A stretch of 64,000 nucleotides of DNA from Planctomycetota bacterium (GTDB taxonomy: Bacteria > Planctomycetota > UBA1135 > UBA2386). The DNA lies in NCBI GenBank assembly GCA_014192625.1, contig BJHM01000006.1:1-64000 (forward strand), read 5' to 3'. Shown in pieces: positions 1 to 8,113 of this stretch (within the stretch, counting starts at the first letter, position 1; each line of letters opens with the position of its first letter). The position numbers and the translations under genes are program-made. Below the pieces are notes generated by a model, which searched no databases, had not been told where the DNA came from, and saw only the letters and a list, made by a program, of their open reading frames with translations.

Positions 1-136
1 CGCGTTTCGGGCAATCACGCCGCGTTTCGCCAATCCCTCCGCGTTTCGGGCAATCACTGCGCGTTTCGCCAATCACTGCGCGGTTCGCCAATCACTCCGC
101 GTTTCGGGCAATCACTCCGCGTTTCGGCAATCACTG
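1..136. repeat. Tandem array of 19-20 bp repeats (7 units)
   Basis: Seven head-to-tail units start at 1, 21, 40, 60, 79, 98 and 118. Each reads CGCGTTTCG, then GG or C, then CAATCACT plus one or two bases. Two variants alternate: a 20-bp form with CGGGCAATCAC and a 19-bp form with CGCCAATCAC. The array may extend left of the window. Unit length is not a multiple of three and no good coding frame runs through it. No function is recognised. Confidence 0.9.
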
Positions 137-171
137 CCACCGGGTCGCACGGCCACAAAGCCATCTGGCAG

Positions 172-235
172 AAAAAAAAACTCTCCATCTTGCCCCGGGG
201 CTTCGGCGATGTGCCGCGATCCCCTAGATGGAGAG
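172..235 (-). terminator. Hairpin with T-run on the minus strand, possible terminator
   Basis: A perfect 10-bp inverted repeat pairs 181-190 (CTCTCCATCT) with 226-235 (AGATGGAGAG). The 35-base loop holds a further CCCCGGGG palindrome. Nine A residues at 172-180 become a T-run on the minus strand directly after the stem, as in an intrinsic terminator. The loop is long and no minus-strand gene lies immediately upstream, so the assignment is tentative. Bases 236-350 show nothing else apart from the leader of the next gene. Confidence 0.4.
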
Positions 236-350
236 CTCTCTTGCAGGGCAATGCGGAACAATTCCGCCTACTCAGCGCATCAATTAGCGACGCGCCTCCA
301 CAAAGTTACTGCCCACATGAGACTTTTTTCGTCGGTCAGCATCGCGGATC

Positions 351-1418
351 ATGTCGCGTCTAGTGCTTGCCGCGCTTTTGATCACTGCAGTGCTATTTTG
401 CCCGCAAGGGCCGATTGCGGCTGCCAACGCCGACGAACTCGCGGCCTTCCGCGCCTTGCCCGCAGCAATGCAATCCGCAGTTCTCGAAGCGACGACCACC
501 GCACTTCGCACGAGTGCAGACCCTGGCGTGCAGCGAATCGTTGCGCTCGCCGCCGAGGCAACTGCGCTGCGACCTTGCGCAATAGCCGGCTATTTTACGC
601 CGCGCGAGTTTGCGCCCGTGGCGCCAACTCGCACCGTCATTACTGAGGGTAGTCCGCAACAGGTTGCGCAGCGCAATCAGTTCCCACAACCACCGTTCTT
701 GCGCAATCTACCTAAGGCCTGCGTCTACGACTGGACGGTCGGCAAATTAGGCAGCATCAAAGCCCCCACAGTCGAACAAAGGTTTGCCGCCCTGCTGCAC
801 GGACTGCCGCCCGGCAGTGACCTTGCAGTAGCGCTGCTACTGGAGCGCTTCGACGCCGATGCCGAGCAACGCAATGTAGCTGCATGGTTTGAACACACCT
901 ATGCCGACCTCGATGGCCATGTGTTCGAAGGCATTACGCTCTACGAAGCTTGGTACTCGGGGCGCAAAGTGGAGGTGCCCGACGTCGATGCGATTGCATT
1001 CGCACGCACCGTGCTGCACACCGACAGCTTCGTGAGTCCGATCCCAGATGGCCGCCGCCGCGACCGTCTCTTTCAGCAGATACAGGCCGCGTTTTCATCG
1101 TATCGCGAGTATCGCACGCTGCGCGAAGCGGCGGCCGCAGCCTTCGTCACCGTGGATCCCGACCTTGATCCCACCTACCGCGAGCTGAATGCCCGCCTGC
1201 ACTTTCTGTGGCTGCGACTTGGTTATGCACCAGACCGCGTGGCGCAAAAACTAAACGGCGGCGATCGCAGCGAACTGCTCGAGGTGATCGACTCAGCGCT
1301 GCGCAACGATCCAACTGCGGCAAGCCTGCGGGCAACTGCACAGAGTGAACTCATGGCGACTGCCGCCATAGTGCGCGCCGCAGTCACGAGCGAACTGCAC
1401 AAGGCCATCGGCAAGTAA
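351..1418 (+). CDS. Hypothetical secreted protein, 355 aa
   Basis: I do not recognise a family. The first ~25 residues form a typical signal peptide: Met-Ser-Arg, a hydrophobic LVLAALLITAVLF core, then an Ala-rich cleavage region. The mature part is mostly predicted helical, Ala/Arg/Leu-rich and contains two Cys residues (around 77 and 124). No catalytic motif is visible. The chosen ATG is the only start that retains the signal peptide; a weak GCGGA lies just upstream. The stop is only two bases from the stop of the convergent gene on the other strand, so the two 3' ends practically abut. Function unknown; export is inferred from the signal peptide. Confidence 0.7.
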   Translation: MSRLVLAALLITAVLFCPQGPIAAANADELAAFRALPAAMQSAVLEATTTALRTSADPGVQRIVALAAEATALRPCAIAGYFTPREFAPVAPTRTVITEGSPQQVAQRNQFPQPPFLRNLPKACVYDWTVGKLGSIKAPTVEQRFAALLHGLPPGSDLAVALLLERFDADAEQRNVAAWFEHTYADLDGHVFEGITLYEAWYSGRKVEVPDVDAIAFARTVLHTDSFVSPIPDGRRRDRLFQQIQAAFSSYREYRTLREAAAAAFVTVDPDLDPTYRELNARLHFLWLRLGYAPDRVAQKLNGGDRSELLEVIDSALRNDPTAASLRATAQSELMATAAIVRAAVTSELHKAIGK

Positions 1419-1420
1419 GC

Positions 1421-3031
1421 TCAGCGCCACTTCTTGATCGTCTCGATCCAGGCTTGCTCAAGTGCTGGCAGATTGATGCCGGTAAAAGTCGCTGTGTATG
1501 CCTGATCCTGCAGCTCATCCTCGTAGAGCGTGAGCCACTTCTTGTCTTTGGGATCCGCGTGCAACTCGGCGCTCTTCTTTGCCGCCGCCGCACGCAGATT
1601 GGCCAAGTAGCGATCTGGAATAAGAGCCCACTCCTTGTTGCCTTTTGGGTCTTTGCGTTGCTCCTCTAGGAAGTAGCAGAACGACCAGGCGAATGCGTAG
1701 TTTTGCAGCGAGCTCGGGCCATAGAACTCGCGCTGCGACATCTTTAGAAATGCGTTCAGGTCGGGCCAGCGTTCTTGACGCTGGCTCTGCTTGATCCAGA
1801 ACAAACGGAACTTGTTGCGGTCAATCCGGTCGACGGTCTGCTTCGCCCGATTCGGCACCGCGCCACCAAACACCTCGCCAAAGCCCTCGTTAAACCACGA
1901 CGCCGGCGCAAGGTTGCCGTTGCAATAGAAGAAGTATTGGTGCATCGCCTCGTGATAGAGCACGTCGAGCACCTGGATGTTCTTCAGGTTGGGGTTGGCC
2001 TTTAGCACCGCAGGATCGAGCGTTTGCACATCGACCAGCACGAGTTCTTCGTCCCGAAAGTTCCAATACCCACCAGTTCCCGGCGGCCCGCCATAGGCCA
2101 TGTAGTCCTTGTAGGTCTGACAGAAGCGCACCGAGGAGATTACCTTTTCTAGATCCAACCCTGCGATCGGCGGGAAGCGCGCGATGTAGGCATCCCGCAT
2201 CAACTCAACATCGACAAGGATCTGATCGATCAACGCCCTGTTCTTCGTGTTGGTGACGAAGATGAAATGTGGCGTGTCATATGCAGCCCAACCCTTTACC
2301 AGTTTGCTCCGCACCTGCTGACGAAAGTCCTGGTTGCCAAGGTCCACGGCACTGCCCGCCAACTCGCTCGCACCGCGCGCGATCCGCTCGAGACTCTGCG
2401 CCATGTCTTCGACGAGTTCGCGAAAGGGTCCGCAGAACGGACCAACCGCCAGCAGGCCAAAGTATTCGCTCGCGTCTTCCAGCAGGTAGCAACGGATCGT
2501 CGGCACCTCGCGCGATTCAAACTTGCGTTCGTCATACGATGCGCCAAGGATCTGCCGGGCGGAATACTCGCTGCCGTCCTTGCTATGGATCGGCTTCTCG
2601 TCCTGCACTGGTTGAAGGTCACTCTTGTAGCCACGCTTTTTCAAAAAAAGCTCCACCGAGGTGCCGCTGTTGAGTGACTCGATCGAAGCTTCGCGCACCG
2701 TACGGCCACCTTCCTCGGGTTCGCCGTCGTCAGGCTTTGGCTTTTCACCGGTGGTCGCACCAACGCCCTTGCGAATCCGCACCAGCGACACCGTGCAGGT
2801 CGAGTCCCCGCGGAACAGCTTGTCTTTGAACTCAATGGTGCCGCCCCATTTCGCCAAAACTTGCCGCTCGTTGGGTTCGGTCGGCACCGCCTTCACGGCC
2901 TTGCCAACCATGAGCCGATAGCCCTCAGCCAGGTTCTCAAACTTGACCCGCTGCGCATGAAGTGGAGCTAGTGCCAGACCAAAGACCAGCAACGAAACCA
3001 AGGCAGAACGAACAGAACCATATGCGCTCAT
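1421..3031 (-). CDS. Secreted HExxH metallopeptidase, DUF1570-like
   Basis: This 536-aa protein has an N-terminal signal peptide (residues ~1-26, ending LAPLHAQ). The C-terminal half carries a gluzincin-type zinc site: HEAMH at about residues 360-364, followed ~20 residues later by NEGFGE (about 380-385), whose Glu is the probable third zinc ligand. This spacing and the preceding LDVLYHEAMHQYF context resemble the DUF1570 group of secreted peptidase-like proteins common in Planctomycetota. The N-terminal ~250 residues are not recognised. It probably acts in the periplasm or outside the cell; the substrate is unknown. It stands alone on the minus strand, convergent with the secreted protein at 351-1418 and divergent from the lipoprotein at 3175. 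Peptidase fold is well supported; activity is inferred. Confidence 0.75.
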   Translation of the reverse strand: MSAYGSVRSALVSLLVFGLALAPLHAQRVKFENLAEGYRLMVGKAVKAVPTEPNERQVLAKWGGTIEFKDKLFRGDSTCTVSLVRIRKGVGATTGEKPKPDDGEPEEGGRTVREASIESLNSGTSVELFLKKRGYKSDLQPVQDEKPIHSKDGSEYSARQILGASYDERKFESREVPTIRCYLLEDASEYFGLLAVGPFCGPFRELVEDMAQSLERIARGASELAGSAVDLGNQDFRQQVRSKLVKGWAAYDTPHFIFVTNTKNRALIDQILVDVELMRDAYIARFPPIAGLDLEKVISSVRFCQTYKDYMAYGGPPGTGGYWNFRDEELVLVDVQTLDPAVLKANPNLKNIQVLDVLYHEAMHQYFFYCNGNLAPASWFNEGFGEVFGGAVPNRAKQTVDRIDRNKFRLFWIKQSQRQERWPDLNAFLKMSQREFYGPSSLQNYAFAWSFCYFLEEQRKDPKGNKEWALIPDRYLANLRAAAAKKSAELHADPKDKKWLTLYEDELQDQAYTATFTGINLPALEQAWIETIKKWR

Positions 3032-3174
3032 CGGGCCTCCATGCGTGGCTCAAGCAAACCGGACGGACACTGCAAACGAGAACCCAAGGAAACTCCCGCC
3101 TGGCATCACCTGTTGGCAGATTACCAACGCGGGCCTCGACGCGGGAGCCGCGAATCGTTTGGTTCTCAGTTCCC

Positions 3175-3639
3175 ATGCAAACCCGCATCCCCGTTCTGCT
3201 CCTCTCCCTGCTTTCTGCCTGCCAGTCGACCGCAACAAACTCACCGGCAACTCCGAAGCCTTTTGCAATCACAAGCGCCAAAGCAAGCGGCGTGCTCGAT
3301 GCCCAGGTCGCGCTCTGGAACGCAGGCGACCTGCCGGGGTTTGTCGCCACCTACTGGGACGGCCCAGAACTGACGTTCCTCGGCAGCTCGGGCCTGACAC
3401 GGGGTAGCGCCGACTTACTCGCGCATTACCGGCAGGGCTACCCAACCGCAGCCGCGCGCGGCGTACTCAGTTTTCAAGTGCTGGAACTCACGCCGCTGGG
3501 CAGCGAGCACGCGCTGTTGCTTGGCAAATACACGATAAAAGGCGAGCACCCGAGTAGCGGGTTCTTCTCACTGGTCCTCGCAGAACGGAATGGCGCAATC
3601 GTTATTTTGCATGATCACACCAGTGCCGCAGCAAACTGA
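3175..3639 (+). CDS. Small lipoprotein with SnoaL/DUF4440-like (NTF2-fold) domain
   Basis: The 154-aa protein begins with a lipoprotein signal peptide (MQTRIPVLLLSLLSAC), with lipidation expected on Cys16. I start it at the ATG at 3175 because the open frame upstream overlaps the divergent peptidase gene and would bury the lipobox. The mature region begins with a helix containing QVALWNAGDLPGFVATYW, then GSADLLAHYR, and ends in beta-strand-rich sequence. This order is typical of the NTF2-like DUF4440/SnoaL family, seen in small periplasmic proteins of mostly unknown role. No catalytic residue can be assigned. It precedes the molybdenum hydroxylase operon by about 100 bp, but a functional link is not evident. 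Confidence 0.7.
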   Translation: MQTRIPVLLLSLLSACQSTATNSPATPKPFAITSAKASGVLDAQVALWNAGDLPGFVATYWDGPELTFLGSSGLTRGSADLLAHYRQGYPTAAARGVLSFQVLELTPLGSEHALLLGKYTIKGEHPSSGFFSLVLAERNGAIVILHDHTSAAAN

Positions 3640-3744
3640 AACTGACTGAAAAATTGAGCTGGCCGAAAGGCGTGCATGCGGTTGCTCGCCTAGCTATCTT
3701 GTCGCCCATTCGTTTGTTTACGCGCAATGCCAACGAGGTGTTTC

Positions 3745-4359
3745 ATGTCCCTGCCCGATGAGCCAGAACGCCGCGGTTTTAGCCGACGCGCATTTATCAA
3801 AGGTGCGTCCGTAGCAGCCGTCACTTCGGCTGGAGTCGCCGCCGCAAACCTGGCACAAGCACCGCAAGAACCCAAGTCGTTTGCGATCGGTGAGCACGAA
3901 GTCGAGCTGAAGATCAACGGCCAGCAGCGCAAGCTCAAGGTCGAGACGCGCACCACGTTGCTCGATGCACTGCGCGACCGCTTGGATCTCACCGGTGCGA
4001 AGAAGATCTGCGACCGCGGTGCCTGTGGCGGCTGCACGGTGCATGTCGACGGCCACGCGGTGAACAGTTGCATGATGTTGGCGATCGACGCGATCGGCAG
4101 CGAAGTCACGACCATCGAGAGCCTGACTCAAGGCGAACAGGTTCACCCCCTGGTGCAGAACTTCGCCACCTGCGATGCAATGCAATGCGGCTTTTGCACG
4201 CCGGGCATGGTGATGAGTTCACTCGCCTGCCTGCAACGCCGTGGCAAACCCACGCGAGAGCAAGTGCAGCACGACCTGTCAGGCAACATCTGCCGCTGCG
4301 GCACCTATGGCCGCATCTTCGAGGCCGTTGAACGCACTGCTGAAGGAGCCACCAAGTGA
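3745..4359 (+). CDS. 2Fe-2S subunit of xanthine dehydrogenase-family enzyme, Tat-exported
   Basis: This 204-aa small subunit passes electrons from the molybdenum site to FAD. The plant-type ferredoxin cluster ligands are Cys89, Cys94, Cys97 and Cys109; the second cluster uses Cys148, Cys151, Cys183 and Cys185 (CGFC and CRCG motifs). The N-terminus has a twin-arginine signal (SRRAFIKG), so the folded complex is probably exported, with the partner subunits carried along. I choose the ATG at 3745 because GAGGTG lies 4 bases upstream; an earlier in-frame ATG at 3727 lacks this. Its stop overlaps the GTG start of the Mo subunit (GTGA), indicating translational coupling. The substrate cannot be told from sequence. 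Confidence 0.93.
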   Translation: MSLPDEPERRGFSRRAFIKGASVAAVTSAGVAAANLAQAPQEPKSFAIGEHEVELKINGQQRKLKVETRTTLLDALRDRLDLTGAKKICDRGACGGCTVHVDGHAVNSCMMLAIDAIGSEVTTIESLTQGEQVHPLVQNFATCDAMQCGFCTPGMVMSSLACLQRRGKPTREQVQHDLSGNICRCGTYGRIFEAVERTAEGATK

Positions 4360-6617
4360 GCAATGTCGAGCAGCCACGGCCCGGCGAAGTGGAGTTGAAG
4401 GTTGGCTTCCCTGGTCACTACGAGACTCGCAAGTTTCAGGTGCCTGAAGGCGATGCGCCACCGTGGGACGCAAACACAAAGTTTACCGTCGTTGGCAGTG
4501 ACGAGCCGCGCGTCGACGGCGTGATGAAGGCTTCGGGCCGCGCCAAATACAGCTACGACGTAACTTTTAAGGGCATTCTCTACGGCATGATCCTGCGCTC
4601 GCCGGTGGCGCGCGGCAAGCTCACCGGACTCGAACTCGACGAGGCTCGAAGTATGCCAGGCGTTGCGGCGGTGCTCGCACTAAAGGAGCTAGGCAACAAA
4701 GTGCGCTTCGTCGGCGACGAGATCGCGGCTGTAGCAGCACCGACACTCGATCAATGCCGCGATGCGATAGAGAAGATCCGTGCGACTTATGAGTCTGAGG
4801 CACACAACGTCGACTTCTTGTCCGCTGAAGATGGTCCGCTGGTCGACGACAGCGGCGAGTACACCGAACCGTGGGCCGAAGACTCTGGCATGGAAAAGGC
4901 TCTGGCCGAAAGCAAAGTGCAGTTGACCGGCACCTACCGCACCGAAGTGCAGACCCACAGCTCGCTCGAAACGCACGGCGCTGTCGCCAAGTGGAACGGC
5001 GCGGACCTTGAGTTGTGGGCATCGACGCAGGCGACGTTTGGCGTACGCGGCGAAATCGCACAGGCGATGCAAGCGGCCAAAGTGAAGTGCGACTCGGTCA
5101 CGCTGCATGCCGAGTTTGTCGGCGGCGGCTTTGGCAGCAAGTTCTCCGGCGGCGCCGAGACGCGCGCCGTTGCGCTGCTCGCACACGCAACACAAACCCC
5201 GGTCAAGCTGATGCTCGATCGATTTGAAGAACACACCTGCACCGGCAACCGCCCAGCCTCGCTGATGCACATCCGCGCTGGTCTAAGCGCGGACGGCATA
5301 CTCACTGCGTGGGATTGGCGGAGCTTTGGCGGTTGCGGCCACAACGGTGGTGGCGGCGGTGTTGCGATGCCAAATCACTTTCTCAACACGGCAAAGAAAC
5401 GTACCACTCACAAGGACATCGCTACCGACACGGATCCGGCGCGGCCGATGCGCGCGCCAGGTCATCCACAGGGATTCTTCGGTGCTGAGTTGTTCCTCGA
5501 TGAACTTGCGGCAAAGGCCGGCATCGACCCACTCGAGTTGCGCAGGAAAAACGACCAACAGCCGATCCGTCAGGCGCAATACACGCTCGGGTCAGAGACG
5601 TTTGGCTGGCAAGCAGGCCGCAATCCAAAGCCCGGCTCGCCAATGCCCGGCGATGACGCTCGCTACTTGCGCGGAGTCGGCATGGCGACCGCGCGCTGGG
5701 GCACCCTTGGTAGTCATGGCGGCCGCACGCCGCACGCCGCATTGTGCCGCATTCATCAAGACGGCGGTGTCGAGACGCGCAACGGCGCGCAGGACATCGG
5801 CGTCGGCAACAAGACGATGATGGCGATCCTCACCGCCGAAGAACTTGGCATCCCGGTCGCAAACGTGAAGGCTGTGATGGGTCACACGAGCGACCCATCG
5901 GGGCCTGCATCCGGTGGCAGCACTACCACGCCAAGCATCGCGCCAGCCGTCCGTCTCGCTGCGTATCAAGCAAAGCTCGAACTCGGCAAACTCGCAGCCA
6001 AGCACCTCGACATCAGCGAGGACAAAATCACCTGGGCAGGTGGCAAGATCGGCGCTGATGGCAAGTGGCTCACGTTTGCCGAAGCGTGCAAACTGATCGG
6101 CCCAAATCCAATCGAGGCGCGCGGCCAGCGCTTCCCCAACTACAAAGGCGAGCCGATCGAGAACGGCGTTTGCGGCGTGCAGTTTGCCGAAGTCCTGGTC
6201 GACACCTGGACTGGCCTCGTCAAGGTGACGCGCATGTTGGCCCTGCAGGATTGCGGTGTCGTGATCGCGAAGAAAACGGCCGAGAGCCAAGTGCTCGGAG
6301 CGATGATCCAAGGCATCAGCTACGCGCTCTATGAGCAGCGGCTGATGGACAAGCGCAGCGGCCGAATGCTGAACGGCGACTTCCTGCGCTACAAAGTGAT
6401 CGGCTCGATCGACATGCCGCCAATGCAGGCAATCCTGCAAACGGTCTTCAACGGCCACAGCAACACCAGCGCGGCGGGCCTTGGCGAACCACCCTCGGTC
6501 GCAGCACCCGCGGCAATCGCAAACGCCGTTTTCAACGCCATCGGCGTAGCCGTTCGCCATCTGCCGATCACACCCGACAAGGTCTTGAGAGCGCTGAACC
6601 AGCGAGGCGGCAACTGA
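4356..6617 (+). CDS. Molybdopterin-binding large subunit, xanthine dehydrogenase/aldehyde oxidase family
   Basis: This 753-aa catalytic subunit binds the molybdenum-pterin cofactor and hydroxylates or oxidises an unknown substrate. Family motifs seen in order are the N-terminal aldehyde-oxidase a/b hammerhead region (about 60-160), VGGGFGSK (about 254-261), RPMRAPGHPQG (about 366), GPASGGSTT (about 518) and GLGEP near the C-terminus, where Glu711 matches the catalytic base of the family. There is no signal peptide, so export would rely on the Tat signal of the small subunit. Translation starts at GTG 4356, overlapping the upstream stop by four bases; the next gene's ATG follows one base after this stop. 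Length matches stand-alone large subunits. Confidence 0.93.
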   Translation: MSNVEQPRPGEVELKVGFPGHYETRKFQVPEGDAPPWDANTKFTVVGSDEPRVDGVMKASGRAKYSYDVTFKGILYGMILRSPVARGKLTGLELDEARSMPGVAAVLALKELGNKVRFVGDEIAAVAAPTLDQCRDAIEKIRATYESEAHNVDFLSAEDGPLVDDSGEYTEPWAEDSGMEKALAESKVQLTGTYRTEVQTHSSLETHGAVAKWNGADLELWASTQATFGVRGEIAQAMQAAKVKCDSVTLHAEFVGGGFGSKFSGGAETRAVALLAHATQTPVKLMLDRFEEHTCTGNRPASLMHIRAGLSADGILTAWDWRSFGGCGHNGGGGGVAMPNHFLNTAKKRTTHKDIATDTDPARPMRAPGHPQGFFGAELFLDELAAKAGIDPLELRRKNDQQPIRQAQYTLGSETFGWQAGRNPKPGSPMPGDDARYLRGVGMATARWGTLGSHGGRTPHAALCRIHQDGGVETRNGAQDIGVGNKTMMAILTAEELGIPVANVKAVMGHTSDPSGPASGGSTTTPSIAPAVRLAAYQAKLELGKLAAKHLDISEDKITWAGGKIGADGKWLTFAEACKLIGPNPIEARGQRFPNYKGEPIENGVCGVQFAEVLVDTWTGLVKVTRMLALQDCGVVIAKKTAESQVLGAMIQGISYALYEQRLMDKRSGRMLNGDFLRYKVIGSIDMPPMQAILQTVFNGHSNTSAAGLGEPPSVAAPAAIANAVFNAIGVAVRHLPITPDKVLRALNQRGGN

Positions 6618-6618
6618 G

Positions 6619-7602
6619 ATGAAACCGTTTACCTACATCCTGCCGCGTTCCCTCCCTGAAGCCGCCACGGCAGCCGCCCGAAAGGGCGCACAGCTGAAAG
6701 CCGCTGGCATCGACCTAATCGATCGCATGAAGGAGCGGATCGAAACGCCGAGCGAAGTCGTCAACCTGCTATCGCTGAAGGGCGAACTCAGCTACATCAA
6801 AAGCGAGCGCGACTCTGGCCTGCGCATCGGTGCGCTGACCACGCTCAACGACCTGGAACTCGACGCTGCACTCGGTGCCGCACAGTTTGGCGCATTGCGC
6901 GAGGCCGCAGGCAGAACGGCAACACCACTGGTGCGCAACCGTGCCACCATCGTTGGCAACCTGCTGCAGGTAACACGCTGCTGGTATCTGCGCAGCGCTG
7001 CGTTTGGCTGTCTGCACGGCAAAAAGGGCCCCGCCTGCCTCGCGATGACCGGCGAAAACCGCTACCACTCGGTGATGGGCTACTTTGACTGCGTGCGCGT
7101 TCATCCGAGCAACCTTGCGCCCGCACTGCTCGCACTCGATGCGGAGTTCACTTCGCAGCTAGGCGATCGGCAGTCGCGCCGCAAACTCAGCGAACTATTC
7201 CCCAAAGAGGCGCGCGCGATGCTGGCGGAGCACACCTTGCTGCCGGGCGAGATCGTCACTGCGATCCACGTGCCTGCACAACCTGCCAACGCGCGCTCGG
7301 CCTACCGCGAAAGCCGCGAAAAACTCAGCTTCGACTGGGCAACGACTGCCTGCGCTGCACGCATCGTGGTCGAAGGCGGCAAGATCCGCACGGCGACGCT
7401 GGTGCTCGGCGCCGTGGCACCAGTGCCAATGCCAATGCCCGAGGCGGCGAAGCTGCTCATCGGCGAGGCCCCCAGTGACGAGCTGTTTCAGAAAGTGGCG
7501 AACGCGGCATACCAAAGCGCGGTGCCGCTGAGCCAAAACGTATACAAGGTCCAAGTCGGCAAGGCTGTAGTGCGCGAGACGCTGCACGCAATCACGAGGT
7601 GA
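6619..7602 (+). CDS. FAD-binding subunit of xanthine dehydrogenase family with extra 4-Cys insert
   Basis: This 327-aa medium subunit belongs to the CO dehydrogenase/xanthine dehydrogenase flavoprotein family: an N-terminal FAD-binding region with LRIGALTTLNDLE and VRNRATIVGNL, and a C-terminal CO_deh_flav_C-like region. After VGNL it has an insert with four cysteines (Cys121, 131, 140 and 158). The spacing resembles the [4Fe-4S]-binding loop of the 4-hydroxybenzoyl-CoA reductase beta subunit. An additional iron-sulfur cluster is therefore likely, possibly giving the enzyme low-potential electron chemistry. It is the third gene of the operon, starting one base after the Mo subunit stop. Its stop overlaps a GAGGTGA that serves the next small gene as ribosome binding site. 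Confidence 0.9.
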   Translation: MKPFTYILPRSLPEAATAAARKGAQLKAAGIDLIDRMKERIETPSEVVNLLSLKGELSYIKSERDSGLRIGALTTLNDLELDAALGAAQFGALREAAGRTATPLVRNRATIVGNLLQVTRCWYLRSAAFGCLHGKKGPACLAMTGENRYHSVMGYFDCVRVHPSNLAPALLALDAEFTSQLGDRQSRRKLSELFPKEARAMLAEHTLLPGEIVTAIHVPAQPANARSAYRESREKLSFDWATTACAARIVVEGGKIRTATLVLGAVAPVPMPMPEAAKLLIGEAPSDELFQKVANAAYQSAVPLSQNVYKVQVGKAVVRETLHAITR

Positions 7603-7606
7603 TGTC

Positions 7607-7855
7607 ATGGACAAGAAGCCAAAAACACATGCCGATCTGCTGCCGAAGGGTCTGTGCCCGGCATTCCTGTGGAAGCACCTGTTGACGCACTCGATCAACG
7701 ACCCAGTCTATGACGACCGCAAATGGCCGGGCGATGGCTATTACTGGTGCGCCAAGACCTGCACGTGCATCGGCCCCGATGATGAGCATGTGCACCCGAG
7801 CGCCTGCTTGCAGAGTCGCAGTTGCTACGACGGACAGAAGATCCCCGAGGCATAA
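7607..7855 (+). CDS. Small Cys-rich protein in the molybdenum hydroxylase operon
   Basis: The protein is 82 aa, soluble and without a signal peptide. I do not recognise a named family. It holds six cysteines, four of them in a central/C-terminal cluster (WCAKTCTC, then SAC and RSC), plus two nearby His residues, so it may bind a metal or iron-sulfur cluster. A strong ribosome binding site (GAGGTGATGTC before the ATG) overlaps the stop of the FAD subunit gene, so it is very likely translated with the operon. A role as an assembly factor, electron carrier or accessory subunit for the Fe-S and Mo enzyme is possible, but is inference from position and Cys content only. Confidence 0.8.
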   Translation: MDKKPKTHADLLPKGLCPAFLWKHLLTHSINDPVYDDRKWPGDGYYWCAKTCTCIGPDDEHVHPSACLQSRSCYDGQKIPEA

Positions 7856-8040
7856 ACAACCGGCGCTGCTGCTGGCTTTCGCTGCTGCTGGCTTTCGCTT
7901 TTGGTGCTACGACGCTGCAAGCTAAGAAAAATAGCCTGCTGCCACCGATCCTCCTGGCTCCCACGCAAGGCAGCACCGGTTGCCGGGCTGCTCATTCGCG
8001 GGCTAAAAGATCCTCTGCAGCAATGCGCTTTAGAGCGCGG

Positions 8041-8068
8041 CTAAAAAGGGTTCCCCTCGCCTTTTTAG
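8041..8068. terminator. Bidirectional hairpin between convergent genes
   Basis: CTAAAAAGG (8041-8049) and CCTTTTTAG (8060-8068) form a perfect 9-bp inverted repeat around a 10-base loop. An A-run and a T-run lie within the stem, so it could act in both directions, between the molybdenum operon and the convergent lipoprotein gene at 8114. Confidence 0.5.
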
Positions 8069-8113
8069 TTCTCCGGAAAGTCGCCTCTTTTGTTCTCCGG
8101 AAAGCAGCGTCAC

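Noticed and set aside
5592-6560. Minus-strand frame of 322 codons within the molybdenum subunit gene
   Set aside because: The plus-strand gene is strongly supported by family motifs and operon structure; the antisense frame has no domain.
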